Source: Bacteroides timonensis (GTDB lineage: Bacteria > Bacteroidota > Bacteroidia > Bacteroidales > Bacteroidaceae). Taken from it: DNA of 42,617 bases. The stretch is from contig NZ_CBVI010000165.1 in assembly GCF_000513195.1 (NCBI RefSeq), forward strand, positions 1-42,617, in the 5' to 3' direction. The translations under genes were made by a program, and so were the position numbers. Positions 23,701-32,071 of the stretch are shown here, one piece after another (within the stretch, counting starts at the first letter, position 1; every line of letters starts with the position of its first letter). Below the pieces are notes generated by a model. It was given only the letters and a program-made list of their open reading frames with translations. It made no database searches and was not told the DNA's origin.

Positions 23701-23782
23701 CACCCTTTCAGGGTGCAGACACGAGGTTATATACTTACGTAGGGCGATGGCCCTACGCTATATAATTTCAGGCTTTCAGCCT
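23701..23782 (-). repeat. Three-hairpin REP-like repeat, copy D (solitary)
   Basis: CACCCT-TTC-AGGGTG (23701-23715), CGTAGGGC-GATG-GCCCTACG (23738-23757) and AGGCT-TTC-AGCCT (23770-23782), the same order and orientation as copy B. The outer stem has C-A/T-G where copy B has G/C, again a paired change. It lies about 7.7 kb from the RAYT gene and 3 nt after the acyltransferase stop codon, as copy A lies on the aguA stop. Confidence 0.88.
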
Positions 23783-23894
23783 TCCTTTTATAGGTCGTGC
23801 CATATCTATTTCTCCTTTCTTTATTAAAGAAATGTAAAGATACGTACTATTTTCCATAACCTTTCATTTTCAATAGGGTTATGAGTATAATGAG

Positions 23895-23987
23895 TATCTC
23901 AATTCCCCTCCTCCGGGGAGGAGGAGAATTGAGATAGTATTGCTTAGCATTTAATTTAATTCATTTCTGAGCGGTTATGAATTAAAT
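23895..23987. terminator. Two stacked hairpins between convergent genes
   Basis: Hairpin one pairs 23895-23914 (TATCTCAATTCCCCTCCTCC) with 23917-23936: 20 bp, one mismatch, with a GG turn. Hairpin two pairs ATTTAATTCAT (23954-23964) with ATGAATTAAAT (23977-23987), loop 12 nt. They lie between the acyltransferase (plus) and porin (minus) genes, so a bidirectional terminator is likely. Neither has a clean T run on both sides. Confidence 0.5.
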
Positions 23988-24011
23988 GATATAATCTTTA
24001 AGAAAAGAATA

Positions 24012-25157
24012 TTATAGTATAAACTGAAATCTTGCCTGAAATACACTAAAATTCTTGTCGCTTATTTCCCGGATATATTTTTCGGGGATTACATAACTGT
24101 AGTTTACTTTAACCCCTATATGCTTGTTTATGTAGTAATTCAATCCCAAAGAAAAATCCTTTTGTGCTCCGCCTAATACTGCCGCAGTCCGGTCGTTCAT
24201 ATCTACGATATTGAAACGTCCGCAGAGTTCGAGCGTACGGCCTATAGGACGGGCAGGACATGCCAGAGCTGCATCATAGGCATAAGTATCTCCTATCAGG
24301 AGCCATGAACATTGCGCATATCCACCCTGTCCGGTATAGTCGGCAAGGGCATTCCTGCGTTTCACCTGAGTACGGATATATTCGCTTTGAAGGAAGAATT
24401 TTCCGTAATAGATCAGCAGTTCAGTACCCAGCTTCACTTGATGGCGGGCATTATCCACTTCCGCATAAATCAGGTTACGATTATCGATAGTACTTACTCC
24501 GGCAGATTTATAGACAAAGGTATTCCTGTTATCATCATCCGGCAAAGCACCATCGGGAGTGCGATAGATAGCGGCAATACCGAGATGCAATAGCTTTCCA
24601 GCTTCATTTACAGGTCGGTAAACAAAACGTCCGTCTACGGCATAACCTTGCGAGGTATTCTTTAAGTTGCTGATATCGTTGTCGGTAAACAATCCTCCGC
24701 AAGCATAATAATGCGTAGCATTGTAAGTGTAGGCAACTCCCAGACGCCGACTGTTGGTCATGGCAAGCACAGAGCCGGGTGACTGATGGAAACGTAGGTC
24801 GAAAGTGCTGCAAAGCATATCCATGGTGAAAGGTTCGTAGAATTGCCCTACCTGGATGATATGCTTACCGGAAGTGTAAGTGGCGAAAGCATCTTTGATA
24901 GAAATCTTGTTGCCTACATAGCCTATTTCCACTTTCATGTCCCAGCGCTGGTAAGTGGCCTTCATGCCTATGCGCAGATCATTGAATTCCGTACCGTTAC
25001 CGAAATGATTGTCATTCCTGAGATAAACACCGCCATCCATAAGCATGCGGCCGGTTACTTTGTACTGTAATTTGTCGGAGAGAGTTTCCTGTGCTGTGGC
25101 GGTCAGAGAAGTGAGGACCGCCAGCAGGCACAGGGAGGATTTAGAAAGGTAATTCAT
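24012..25157 (-). CDS. Phosphate-selective porin O/P-like outer-membrane channel
   Basis: A 381-residue beta-barrel protein with a type I signal (MNYLSKSSLCLLAVLTSLTATAQ) and alternating amphipathic strands to a C-terminal aromatic strand, FSVFQARFQFIL. The stretches FNDLRIGMKATYQRWDMKVEIGY and SNLKNTSQGYAVDGRFVYRP are of the OprO/OprP type seen in Bacteroidetes. It is the last gene of the phosphonate operon: its ATG overlaps the phnW stop by 1 nt (TAATG), so translation is coupled. The natural inference is an outer-membrane route for 2-aminoethylphosphonate or for released phosphate; selectivity is not provable from sequence. Confidence 0.85.
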   Translation of the reverse strand: MNYLSKSSLCLLAVLTSLTATAQETLSDKLQYKVTGRMLMDGGVYLRNDNHFGNGTEFNDLRIGMKATYQRWDMKVEIGYVGNKISIKDAFATYTSGKHIIQVGQFYEPFTMDMLCSTFDLRFHQSPGSVLAMTNSRRLGVAYTYNATHYYACGGLFTDNDISNLKNTSQGYAVDGRFVYRPVNEAGKLLHLGIAAIYRTPDGALPDDDNRNTFVYKSAGVSTIDNRNLIYAEVDNARHQVKLGTELLIYYGKFFLQSEYIRTQVKRRNALADYTGQGGYAQCSWLLIGDTYAYDAALACPARPIGRTLELCGRFNIVDMNDRTAAVLGGAQKDFSLGLNYYINKHIGVKVNYSYVIPEKYIREISDKNFSVFQARFQFIL

Positions 25158-26245
25158 TAGTAAGAAGTTTGTTGGACCACTTCTATCAGACGTGCGAAAT
25201 CTTCAGGATGTACATCTCCGATGTTGCCGATGCGGAAAGTATCTGCCTGGGATATCTTGCCCGGATAGATGACGAAACCTTTTTCTTTCAGTTGGGTGTA
25301 GAAAGTGTTGAAATCGAAACCTGCTTTCGGATAAAGGAAAGAGGTGATGATGGGCGACTGGAATTCGTCCGGCAGCAAGGTTTTGAAGCCGAGTGCGCGC
25401 ATTCCTTCTACCAATATGCGGTGGTTTTCGCAATATCTCTTGTGGCGGGCGGCTACTCCCCCCTCTTCTTCCAGTTCGGCAAGTGCTTGCTTGAAGGCTC
25501 TTACTACATGGGTAGGTGAAGTAAACCTCCATTTGCCATGTCCTTTTTCCATCGTCTCCCATTGATCGTAAATATCGAGTGAGAGTGAGCGGGAAACACC
25601 TTTGCAGTGTAACAGTTCGGATTGGCGAGCTATGATAAAACCGAAGCCGGGAACACCCTGAATGCATTTGTTGGCACTGCTGATCATGAAGTCGATACCT
25701 AATTCATACGTATCCAAAGGCACACCGCCGAAGCTGCTCATAGCGTCTACAATCAGCTTTTTGTTGTGGAGCTTCACAATGTGGGCAATCTCTTTGAGAG
25801 GATTCAGGATACCGGTAGTGGTTTCGCAATGTACTACGGCTACATGGGTGATATCTGAATTGTTGGACAGGTAATCGTCTACATAGTCAACGGAAACCTG
25901 TTCGGTTTCTTCGAAAGCAAGCATATCGTAGTTGATGCCATGATATTCGGCAATGTGGCCCATACGGTCACCATAAGCGCCATTGCTGAGGATAAGTAGT
26001 TTGTGCTTGGGAGTGATAACACTGCCGATAACAGCTTCCACGCAATAAGTGCCGCTTCCCTGCAAGAGTACGGAAGTGTATTCATCGGTGGCTGTGGTGG
26101 CAAGGGCTACAAGAGATTTGCGGATTTCTTCTACAATGTGTACGTTATAGTCGGCATCCCATGTGCACCAATCGGTCATCATGGCTTCTTTTACGGTTTC
26201 TGACGTGGTTAATGGGCCGGGGGTTAATAATAAATAGGGTTTCAT
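25157..26245 (-). CDS. phnW: 2-Aminoethylphosphonate-pyruvate transaminase
   Basis: Moves the amino group of 2-aminoethylphosphonate (AEP) to pyruvate, giving phosphonoacetaldehyde and alanine. It is a 362-residue class V PLP aminotransferase. The start is LLLTPGPLTTSETVK, QGSGTY is at 62-67, D167 lies in LIVDAMSSFGG, and the PLP Lys is K193 in SSANKCIQGVPGFGF. It lies 22 nt after phnX and overlaps the porin start. With phnX it forms a complete path from AEP to acetaldehyde and phosphate. AEP is abundant as a headgroup in gut lipids and glycans, so this gives a phosphorus and nitrogen source. Confidence 0.95.
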   Translation of the reverse strand: MKPYLLLTPGPLTTSETVKEAMMTDWCTWDADYNVHIVEEIRKSLVALATTATDEYTSVLLQGSGTYCVEAVIGSVITPKHKLLILSNGAYGDRMGHIAEYHGINYDMLAFEETEQVSVDYVDDYLSNNSDITHVAVVHCETTTGILNPLKEIAHIVKLHNKKLIVDAMSSFGGVPLDTYELGIDFMISSANKCIQGVPGFGFIIARQSELLHCKGVSRSLSLDIYDQWETMEKGHGKWRFTSPTHVVRAFKQALAELEEEGGVAARHKRYCENHRILVEGMRALGFKTLLPDEFQSPIITSFLYPKAGFDFNTFYTQLKEKGFVIYPGKISQADTFRIGNIGDVHPEDFARLIEVVQQTSY

Positions 26246-26267
26246 ATTGGTTTGATATTTAAAAGGA

Positions 26268-27065
26268 TTAATGATTCGTATTCAGTTTATGATTGATAAG
26301 TTCTATGATTTGGGGAAGCTCTTCGATGCTGTCCACCACATAGTGGGCGCCTGCCAGAAGCATGCGCTGTCTGACTTCTGCTTTTCGGGCAGTGAGCGTT
26401 GCGGGAGACATTTGCTCTACTTCCTCCTGGGTTAGTCCCAGTTCGTTACTGCCGAGTATGACGCCGACGGTCCAGACTTTGGCATTGATACCCTCTTTGA
26501 TGTCGGCAATGGTGTCACCGTACTTCAGAACACAGTCTGTTGAAGGGATGGCAAGATCGATCATGTTTTGGTAAATCATATAAGGGAAAGGACGTCCGGC
26601 GGGCAGGTCGTTGGGAGTGACACACTTGTCGGTGGTGTAACCTTTGCGGGCTGCATTGGGGAGCACTACGTCCATCATGGCTTGGGTGTAGCCGGTGGTG
26701 GAACCTATTTTGATGCCTTGTTTTCTCAGTTCATTCAGGGTATCAATGACTCCGGGAATGGGGGCGGTGTAGTTTGCCAGAGAAGCAAAAAGGTATTCCT
26801 CGAATTTGGCGTTCATATTTATTACGTCCTGTTCGTTCCAGGGGCGGTGATAGAGTTTCTCAAACTCCTCGCCTACTCCGTCCATCTTGAACAGTTCGCG
26901 GATGTGGTCTATCTTGGCCATTCCCATAGGGCGGCGGGCTTGTTCCATCGTGATGTTGATGCCTATTTCATTGAAGGCTTTTAGGAAGGCGGCTACCGGA
27001 GCGAAACATCCGTAATCGACTGCAGAGCCTGCCCAGTCCATAATGATACATTCTATTCTTTTCAT
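26268..27065 (-). CDS. phnX: Phosphonoacetaldehyde hydrolase
   Basis: Cleaves the C-P bond of phosphonoacetaldehyde to acetaldehyde and phosphate. It is a 265-residue HAD-superfamily enzyme with the nucleophile D10 in IIMDWAGSAVDYG, A12 where most HAD phosphatases have Asp (typical of this enzyme), the Schiff-base Lys K51 in GMAKIDHIREL, and GSTTGYTQAMM and KYGDTIADI as later HAD motifs. The upstream gap of 135 nt to the transporter gene holds a fragment of the MITE-like repeat. There is a potential promoter in that gap, though I saw no good box. Confidence 0.95.
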   Translation of the reverse strand: MKRIECIIMDWAGSAVDYGCFAPVAAFLKAFNEIGINITMEQARRPMGMAKIDHIRELFKMDGVGEEFEKLYHRPWNEQDVINMNAKFEEYLFASLANYTAPIPGVIDTLNELRKQGIKIGSTTGYTQAMMDVVLPNAARKGYTTDKCVTPNDLPAGRPFPYMIYQNMIDLAIPSTDCVLKYGDTIADIKEGINAKVWTVGVILGSNELGLTQEEVEQMSPATLTARKAEVRQRMLLAGAHYVVDSIEELPQIIELINHKLNTNH

Positions 27066-27150
27066 GTTTACTTGTTATTTTATAATGAGTTGTTATTTAC
27101 CTGTTTAGATTTTTAAGTGCGGATTACGCGCCCGGGAAACTGAATACAAC

Positions 27151-27167
27151 CCGCTAAATTATCATTT
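27151..27167. repeat. Fragment of the MITE-like repeat
   Basis: CCGCTAAATTATCATTT is identical to 707-723, the right outer arm of the element at 503-726. The ~40 nt before it (GCGGATTACGCG, then GGGAAACTGAA) are loosely similar to the inner arm of that element. It sits in the gap between the transporter and phnX genes. Confidence 0.55.
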
Positions 27168-27200
27168 ATTACAACAAGGTGTTCCATTTTCCTTGTTTTT

Positions 27201-28556
27201 TTAGCTGGGCATCACAGAAAATGCAGATTGTAGCATTTCCGTTTTCTCTTCTACCGCACGCCCAGTGCGCAGGAGTTCTTCTTTCTTATGTCTCTGCACC
27301 AGGTAGACAATAGAACAGCTGAATGCCACGGTACAGATTATTCCTACATAACCGGACATCTGGTTGTAAAAATCGAGCCAATTGATATCTGTATTAAAGA
27401 ATTCCTTGAACATCAGGACGAGTACGGTACCGGTATATCCGATGAAATCAATCGTCACAATAAAGAATCCTACATTGCCTTTTATCTTGAAACATGCTAT
27501 GAAGCGGTCGAAAAATATGCTTTGAAAACAAAGGTAGGCAATGTAAAGGCTCAGACTCTGGATGAACAACCAAGTCACGGTGCTGAGTTGAAGCGTATCG
27601 TAATTGAGTGATACGAAACTCATGGTAGCCGTTCCGGCAACCACCATACTCAGGAGGATGACCAGTACTTTGATATTGCTCTTTACAAAGACCATCATTC
27701 CGAAAAGTGCCAGGATGATAAGAGTAACAACACTGTCGATCTGTGCAAACAGCCAGGAAGAATGTCCGCTCATGTCGATAATCTTCACCAGGAAATCTTC
27801 TTTAATATCCCGGAGGATAACCAACAGCAGGTTGGCTACGAACAGGAGGATCAATACAGGCATGAAGTTGCGGAACAGTTCTTTGCGTTGTTTTCCGTTG
27901 AGAGTGACACGCTGGCTCTTTTCGGCAATGTCCTGTTGGGTGGGTTGCGGCAGGCGATTCAGGGTGTAACCCAGCAAGGCAAGCAATGGCAGGGCAAAGG
28001 CGCCGATGAGAGCGGGCATCCAGAACTCTCCTACATGCAGGGTGTTCATAACGAACAGTCCGATAGATTTTGCCACGCCGGAACTGATGACAATGCTGAT
28101 ACCCAAAAGGCTGGCAAGAATATCGGTGGTGCGTCTGCCCTCGATGAAGCTGAATATCACGCCCCACATGCAACCCAGTGACAAACCGTTGAAGAACATG
28201 GCGAAGATATTATAAGGAGCGGGCAAGAGTCCGAAGAGAACCAGGGAGAGTTCCGCTACCAGAATGGAAGCCAGGATAAACTTCATGCGGTGCTCCTTCT
28301 TTAATTCGGAGATCAACTTGATACCGACAAACTTGGCGATGAGGTAGCCCAGAATCTGGACGATGGTAACCAGTACTTTATAATCCAATCCGAAGGCATC
28401 CAGTCCGTCGAAAGTAGCAGCGGTGAAAGGTTTGCGAAGCGCATATACTAAGGAGTACGAAAGAAGCGCTGCACCTCCTGCCCAAAGTATGAATACAAGA
28501 TCGGATATTTTCTTGTTTGAAAGTAGTTCCGTTTTAATGTCGGTAATTGTTTTCAT
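27201..28556 (-). CDS. MFS-like transporter of the phosphonate operon (DUF5690 type)
   Basis: A 451-residue membrane protein with about twelve hydrophobic segments, probably importing AEP or a related compound across the inner membrane. Residues from SDLVFILWAGGAALLSYSLVYALRKPF onward resemble MFS proteins of the DUF5690 group, related to organophosphate:phosphate antiporters. GLSLGCMWGVIFSFIEGRRTTD is the conserved loop between TM4 and TM5. The start is taken at 28556 (MKTITDIKTELL) rather than nine codons upstream. It is first in the operon, with a -7 box at 28588-28581 and a GTAACAT element just upstream of it. Substrate assignment rests on the neighbours only. Confidence 0.82.
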   Translation of the reverse strand: MKTITDIKTELLSNKKISDLVFILWAGGAALLSYSLVYALRKPFTAATFDGLDAFGLDYKVLVTIVQILGYLIAKFVGIKLISELKKEHRMKFILASILVAELSLVLFGLLPAPYNIFAMFFNGLSLGCMWGVIFSFIEGRRTTDILASLLGISIVISSGVAKSIGLFVMNTLHVGEFWMPALIGAFALPLLALLGYTLNRLPQPTQQDIAEKSQRVTLNGKQRKELFRNFMPVLILLFVANLLLVILRDIKEDFLVKIIDMSGHSSWLFAQIDSVVTLIILALFGMMVFVKSNIKVLVILLSMVVAGTATMSFVSLNYDTLQLSTVTWLFIQSLSLYIAYLCFQSIFFDRFIACFKIKGNVGFFIVTIDFIGYTGTVLVLMFKEFFNTDINWLDFYNQMSGYVGIICTVAFSCSIVYLVQRHKKEELLRTGRAVEEKTEMLQSAFSVMPS

Positions 28557-28580
28557 TTTATTCTCTTTTGATTTCGAGGG

Positions 28581-28674
28581 CAAAAGTAGAAGGATGATGT
28601 TACAGAAAAAATGAATATTTATTATTAATACATTTAATTATCGGATAGAAAATAAAGTAACATTAATGTAACAT
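28581..28674. promoter_or_regulatory. Operon promoter and GTAACAT elements between the phosphonate genes and the divergent HTH gene
   Basis: Minus-strand -7 TACTTTTG at 28588-28581. GTAACAT occurs on the minus strand at 28603-28597, just upstream of that box, and twice on the plus strand at 28657-28663 and 28668-28674, 11 bp apart. ACATTAATGT (28660-28669) is also a perfect palindrome. One copy per promoter and helical spacing make this a good operator for the divergent gene's product. Confidence 0.5.
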
Positions 28675-28742
28675 TTATGCAACCGGAATATAACACAAGT
28701 GGGTGTTCTTTGCAAATTAAAAACCAAAAACACTTACAAAAT

Positions 28743-29624
28743 ATGGAGGAACTATTAGAGATATATAAGCGGATAGAAGATCTGCGTAATAAAGGGGTGA
28801 AAATGAAAGATATAGCTGATAAAACGAATATGCCTGCCAGTGTGCTGTCTTCTCTCTATTCAAGTGTGCTGCCCACCTTTGCAAGATCGGTAAAGAAAGG
28901 AATGACGGAAGAAGAAGCATTGGACTATGCCCTGTCTCAGGTGAATAATGTTTCGAAGAAACGTTTGCTTGGTAACCTTACTGAAATGAAAGGGCAGTTG
29001 CTGGAACTGGAACCCGTGACAACCGGTAACCAGAAGGAAATTCCATTCGTCAGAATGTTGACCGAAGAGATGAATCATTCGGCACAGGAAGTGTATAATT
29101 ATAGTGGTATATATATAAGTTATAGTCTTTCGTCTTCGAGCGATTGCCTGAAGATGGAACCGTATCTGATTAGTGCCTCCGAAAACAATGACTATGTACA
29201 GGTGACTCATATGAGCGCTTACAACACAACGCACCGGGGGATCGGGTTATTAAATAATCATCAGAATGCATATATCATCTTCAACGAAAGGGAGGCTCCG
29301 CAGCTTGCATTATTCACCATCTATCTGCAACTGCCCATGTACGACTATCCGTCTATGCTGAAAGGGCTTTACCTGAGTCTGGACTATAATCGGAATCCGA
29401 TAGCCCGGCGGATTGTTTTCGTGAAATATTCCGATAGCACCAGCATGGATGATTTTATAGAACTGAAAGGCGGACTGCTGACCGAGGAAGAACTGACATC
29501 GGAGCAAAAGGTCTATTTTGAATATACATGCCGGGGCGGGGATTATATAAAAACGTGTACGGTGCCCTCCCCTCACCTGAATGGTGACGATCTGGAAAGA
29601 GAGAAGAAGATGCTGAAACTGTGA
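28743..29624 (+). CDS. HTH protein with unfamiliar sensor-like domain, probable regulator of the phosphonate operon
   Basis: A 293-residue protein I do not recognise. The N-terminus (about 1-45) reads as a helix-turn-helix: RIEDLRNKGVKMKDIADKTNMPASVLSSLY has the form of a Xre/Crp-like pair of helices. A helical linker follows, including KRLLGNLTEMKGQLLELE. From about 100 there is a beta-rich domain (YNYSGIYISYSLSSSSDCLK, QVTHMSAYNTTHRGIGLLNN), with no TM segments and no response-regulator receiver. The start at 28743 (MEELLEIYKR) is preferred over the ATG at 28677, which would add 22 unconserved-looking residues over the putative operator. It is divergent from the phosphonate operon, so sensing AEP or a breakdown product is the likely role. 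Confidence 0.7.
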   Translation: MEELLEIYKRIEDLRNKGVKMKDIADKTNMPASVLSSLYSSVLPTFARSVKKGMTEEEALDYALSQVNNVSKKRLLGNLTEMKGQLLELEPVTTGNQKEIPFVRMLTEEMNHSAQEVYNYSGIYISYSLSSSSDCLKMEPYLISASENNDYVQVTHMSAYNTTHRGIGLLNNHQNAYIIFNEREAPQLALFTIYLQLPMYDYPSMLKGLYLSLDYNRNPIARRIVFVKYSDSTSMDDFIELKGGLLTEEELTSEQKVYFEYTCRGGDYIKTCTVPSPHLNGDDLEREKKMLKL

Positions 29625-29693
29625 TTCTGCTAATAAGAATAGATCGGCGATGTGTCTTTTGTTACAAATTTACAGTTTTTCTTATCATCTTGC

Positions 29694-29723
29694 TTTGATA
29701 TTGAAAGTTTTTTAGTATGTTTG
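29694..29723 (+). promoter_or_regulatory. Full Bacteroides-type promoter of the Mpv17-like gene
   Basis: TTTG (29694-29697), an 18-nt spacer and TATGTTTG (29716-29723), matching both the -33 and -7 elements of the primary Bacteroides sigma factor. The start codon is at 29755. Confidence 0.65.
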
Positions 29724-29754
29724 CCGCATTATTAATGAAAAACACGTCTTTTCA

Positions 29755-30441
29755 ATGAAAAAGCAAGATTTCCTGTTTATTATTCTGGTGGTGGTAGTCT
29801 TTCTACCCTTCTTTTTGAGTGACGCGGTTTATGACTGGTATAAGTCGTTCAATGCTGCACACGGCATGGTGATGAGTTTTCTGAAGTTTGCCATTCTGTC
29901 TTCGTTGGGCGAAGTGCTGGGATTACGAATCAGTGCGGGAGTGTACAACCGGAAGGGTTTCGGTATTATTCCGCGCATGGTGGTATGGGGCATACTCGGT
30001 ATGGGTATCAATGCCGCTATGATTATCTTTTCAAAAGGTGTGCCGCAGTTCATGGAGTATATGGGAATGGCAAATGCTGCCGCAACGTTTACAAGTGAGG
30101 CGATGTCTCTCGATAAGGTGCTGGTGGCGCTGGCCATATCGGTAACGATGAACACAATCTTTGCTCCGGTATTCATGACTTTCCATAAAATAACAGATAC
30201 GCATATCCTGATGTGCGGCGGTTCTATTAAGAGTCTTATCACTCCTATCCCGATGACGAAAATCATCACCGGACTGAACTGGAACGTTCAATGGAACTTC
30301 GTTTTTAAGAAGACAATCCCGTTCTTCTGGTATCCTGCACACACCATTACTTTCATGCTTCCGCCGGATATGCGCGTATTGTTTGCGGCATTGCTGGGCA
30401 TTGTGCTGGGAGTATTGCTGGCAGTGGCGGCACGGAAATAG
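29755..30441 (+). CDS. Mpv17/PMP22-like membrane protein
   Basis: A 228-residue membrane protein with about five hydrophobic segments. The C-terminal half reads WNVQWNFVFKKTIPFFWYP then HTITFMLPPDMRVLFAALLG, close to the Mpv17/PMP22 signature (W-x-x-WP, then NF-x-x-VP-x-x-R). That family is best known from mitochondria and peroxisomes, where it forms small channels; bacterial members have no known role. There is no signal-peptide cleavage site; the first TM is uncleaved. It has its own promoter and is 43 nt from pabB, whose own possible -7 box (TACCTTTG, 30451-30458) follows the stop. Confidence 0.65.
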   Translation: MKKQDFLFIILVVVVFLPFFLSDAVYDWYKSFNAAHGMVMSFLKFAILSSLGEVLGLRISAGVYNRKGFGIIPRMVVWGILGMGINAAMIIFSKGVPQFMEYMGMANAAATFTSEAMSLDKVLVALAISVTMNTIFAPVFMTFHKITDTHILMCGGSIKSLITPIPMTKIITGLNWNVQWNFVFKKTIPFFWYPAHTITFMLPPDMRVLFAALLGIVLGVLLAVAARK

Positions 30442-30483
30442 TTTTTTTATTACCTTTGCTTCCTGCTAAACGAAAATAGATGT

Positions 30484-31488
30484 ATGAAACTATATAGTAA
30501 GCAGGAAGCAATCGCACGCATGAATATGCTGGCAGGCTGTTCAAAGTCGTTTGTCTTTCTGATTGATTATTCGCAGGAACAGGTTTATGTGGAAGAGACG
30601 GCAGAGGTCTCACCGGAGGAGTTGATATATAACCTGAATGGATTTACGAATGAAGCAGTTGCCGGTTTAACGGATGAATTGCTTTCGGAGAGTTTGCCGG
30701 AACAGATAGAATGGATCTCACAGCCTGTTTCTTTCCGGGAATATAGTCGTGCTTTCGGATATGTGAAAAAGAATATTCTTGCCGGAAACAGCTTTCTTAC
30801 GAATTTAACTTGCCGGACTCCGGTACAAACCAATCTGACTTTAAAGGATATATATTGTAACTCCCGTGCTTTATATAAAGTATGGGTAAAGAATCGTTTT
30901 GTAGTTTTCTCTCCGGAGATTTTTGTTCGGATAAAGAAAGGGATTATCAGCTCTTATCCCATGAAAGGTACGATAGACGCTACCCTGCCCGATGCCGTAC
31001 AAACCTTGATGAACGACGGGAAAGAAGCGGCGGAACATGCTACGATTGTGGATCTGATCAGGAATGATCTGAGTATTGTGGCATCTCATGTCCGGGTGGA
31101 GCGTTATCGCTATATAGATGTGTTGCAGACAAATCGGGGACCGATATTGCAGACCAGTTCGGAGATATGCGGTGAACTTCCAGAAGATTACAAACGGCAG
31201 TTAGGTGATATTCTTTTCAGTATGTTGCCTGCCGGTTCTATTACCGGTGCACCCAAAAAGAAGACGATGCAGATTATTCGTGAAGCTGAAGGATATGAAC
31301 GGGGATTCTATACGGGAATAACCGGATATTTCGATGGAGACAATATGGATAGTGCCGTGATGATACGTTTTGTGGAGCAAGAGGCGGACGGAATGTATTT
31401 TAAAAGCGGTGGTGGCATTACTTTCAAGAGTGATGCCCGCAGTGAATATGAAGAAATGAAACAGAAAATATATGTGCCGATTTATTGA
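30484..31488 (+). CDS. pabB: Aminodeoxychorismate synthase component I
   Basis: Adds ammonia (from a glutaminase partner) to chorismate to give 4-amino-4-deoxychorismate, on the way to p-aminobenzoate and folate. The 334 residues are the chorismate-binding core only, shorter than E. coli PabB (about 450), because most of the N-terminal domain is missing. Core motifs are FLTNLTCRTPV (about 101-111), EHATIVDLIRNDLSIVA (179-195), PAGSITGAPKKKTMQIIREAEGYERGFYTG and AVMIRFVEQEADGMYFKSGGGI. It overlaps pabC by 17 nt, which supports PabB over TrpE or a menaquinone enzyme. No glutaminase pabA is in the window; a shared TrpG or one encoded elsewhere must serve. A possible -7 box lies at 30451-30458. 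Confidence 0.9.
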   Translation: MKLYSKQEAIARMNMLAGCSKSFVFLIDYSQEQVYVEETAEVSPEELIYNLNGFTNEAVAGLTDELLSESLPEQIEWISQPVSFREYSRAFGYVKKNILAGNSFLTNLTCRTPVQTNLTLKDIYCNSRALYKVWVKNRFVVFSPEIFVRIKKGIISSYPMKGTIDATLPDAVQTLMNDGKEAAEHATIVDLIRNDLSIVASHVRVERYRYIDVLQTNRGPILQTSSEICGELPEDYKRQLGDILFSMLPAGSITGAPKKKTMQIIREAEGYERGFYTGITGYFDGDNMDSAVMIRFVEQEADGMYFKSGGGITFKSDARSEYEEMKQKIYVPIY

Positions 31489-32071
31489 AACGATACAAGT
31501 ACGTGACGGTAAGTTGCAGAACCTTGCCCATCACAACCATAGGATGAATGAAACGAGACAGGCGGTTTTCGGAATGGCGGATCAACTGGATATTCTGGAT
31601 TATACAGGGGATTGTCCTGAAAGCGGTTTTTATAAATGCCGGGTAGTTTATGGCAGAGAAGTATGTGAAGTGGCATTTTCCGCTTATACAATGAGGACTG
31701 TACGTTCACTCCGGTTGGTCGGTTCGGATACGATTGATTATCGCTACAAAAGTACGGACCGGAAGGAACTGGAAGCATTGTATGCCCTGCGCGGCAATCA
31801 GGATGATGTATTGATTGTCAGAAACAATCTTTTGACGGATACTTCCATTGCTAATGTGGCGTTAGAAAAAGAGGGAGTCTGGTATACACCAAGGACTCCC
31901 CTATTGAAAGGCACAAAACGTGCATTGCTGTTGGAACAGGGGGTACTGACGGAATGTGATATTCCATCAGATGAGATTTCCTCCTATTCACATATCGCTT
32001 TATTTAATGCGATGATTGATTTTCAGTCTCTGGTTCTGGAGATTAACCGGGATACGGTTATTCGTGTTTGA
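31472..32071 (+). CDS. pabC: Aminodeoxychorismate lyase (short class IV aminotransferase fold)
   Basis: Predicted to release pyruvate from aminodeoxychorismate, giving p-aminobenzoate. The 199 residues are well short of the usual ~270 of PabC. FIETIQVRDGKLQNLAHHNHRM is the opening, and KCRVVYGREVCEVAF follows. The PLP Lys is probably in DYRYKSTDRKEL (about residue 91), then DVLIVRNNLLTDTSIANVAL and YTPRTPLLKGTKRALLLEQG, which are the fold-type IV phosphate-binding loops. It overlaps pabB at the start, and its last 14 nt overlap the end of the convergent permease gene (32058-34385). A short D-amino acid or branched-chain aminotransferase is possible but the context favours PabC. Confidence 0.85.
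   Translation: MCRFIETIQVRDGKLQNLAHHNHRMNETRQAVFGMADQLDILDYTGDCPESGFYKCRVVYGREVCEVAFSAYTMRTVRSLRLVGSDTIDYRYKSTDRKELEALYALRGNQDDVLIVRNNLLTDTSIANVALEKEGVWYTPRTPLLKGTKRALLLEQGVLTECDIPSDEISSYSHIALFNAMIDFQSLVLEINRDTVIRV

Noticed and set aside
27173..27199. AACAAGG/CCTTGTT hairpin as terminator of the MFS gene
   Set aside because: The T run is on the plus-strand side, wrong for the minus-strand gene, and the stem is only 7 bp.
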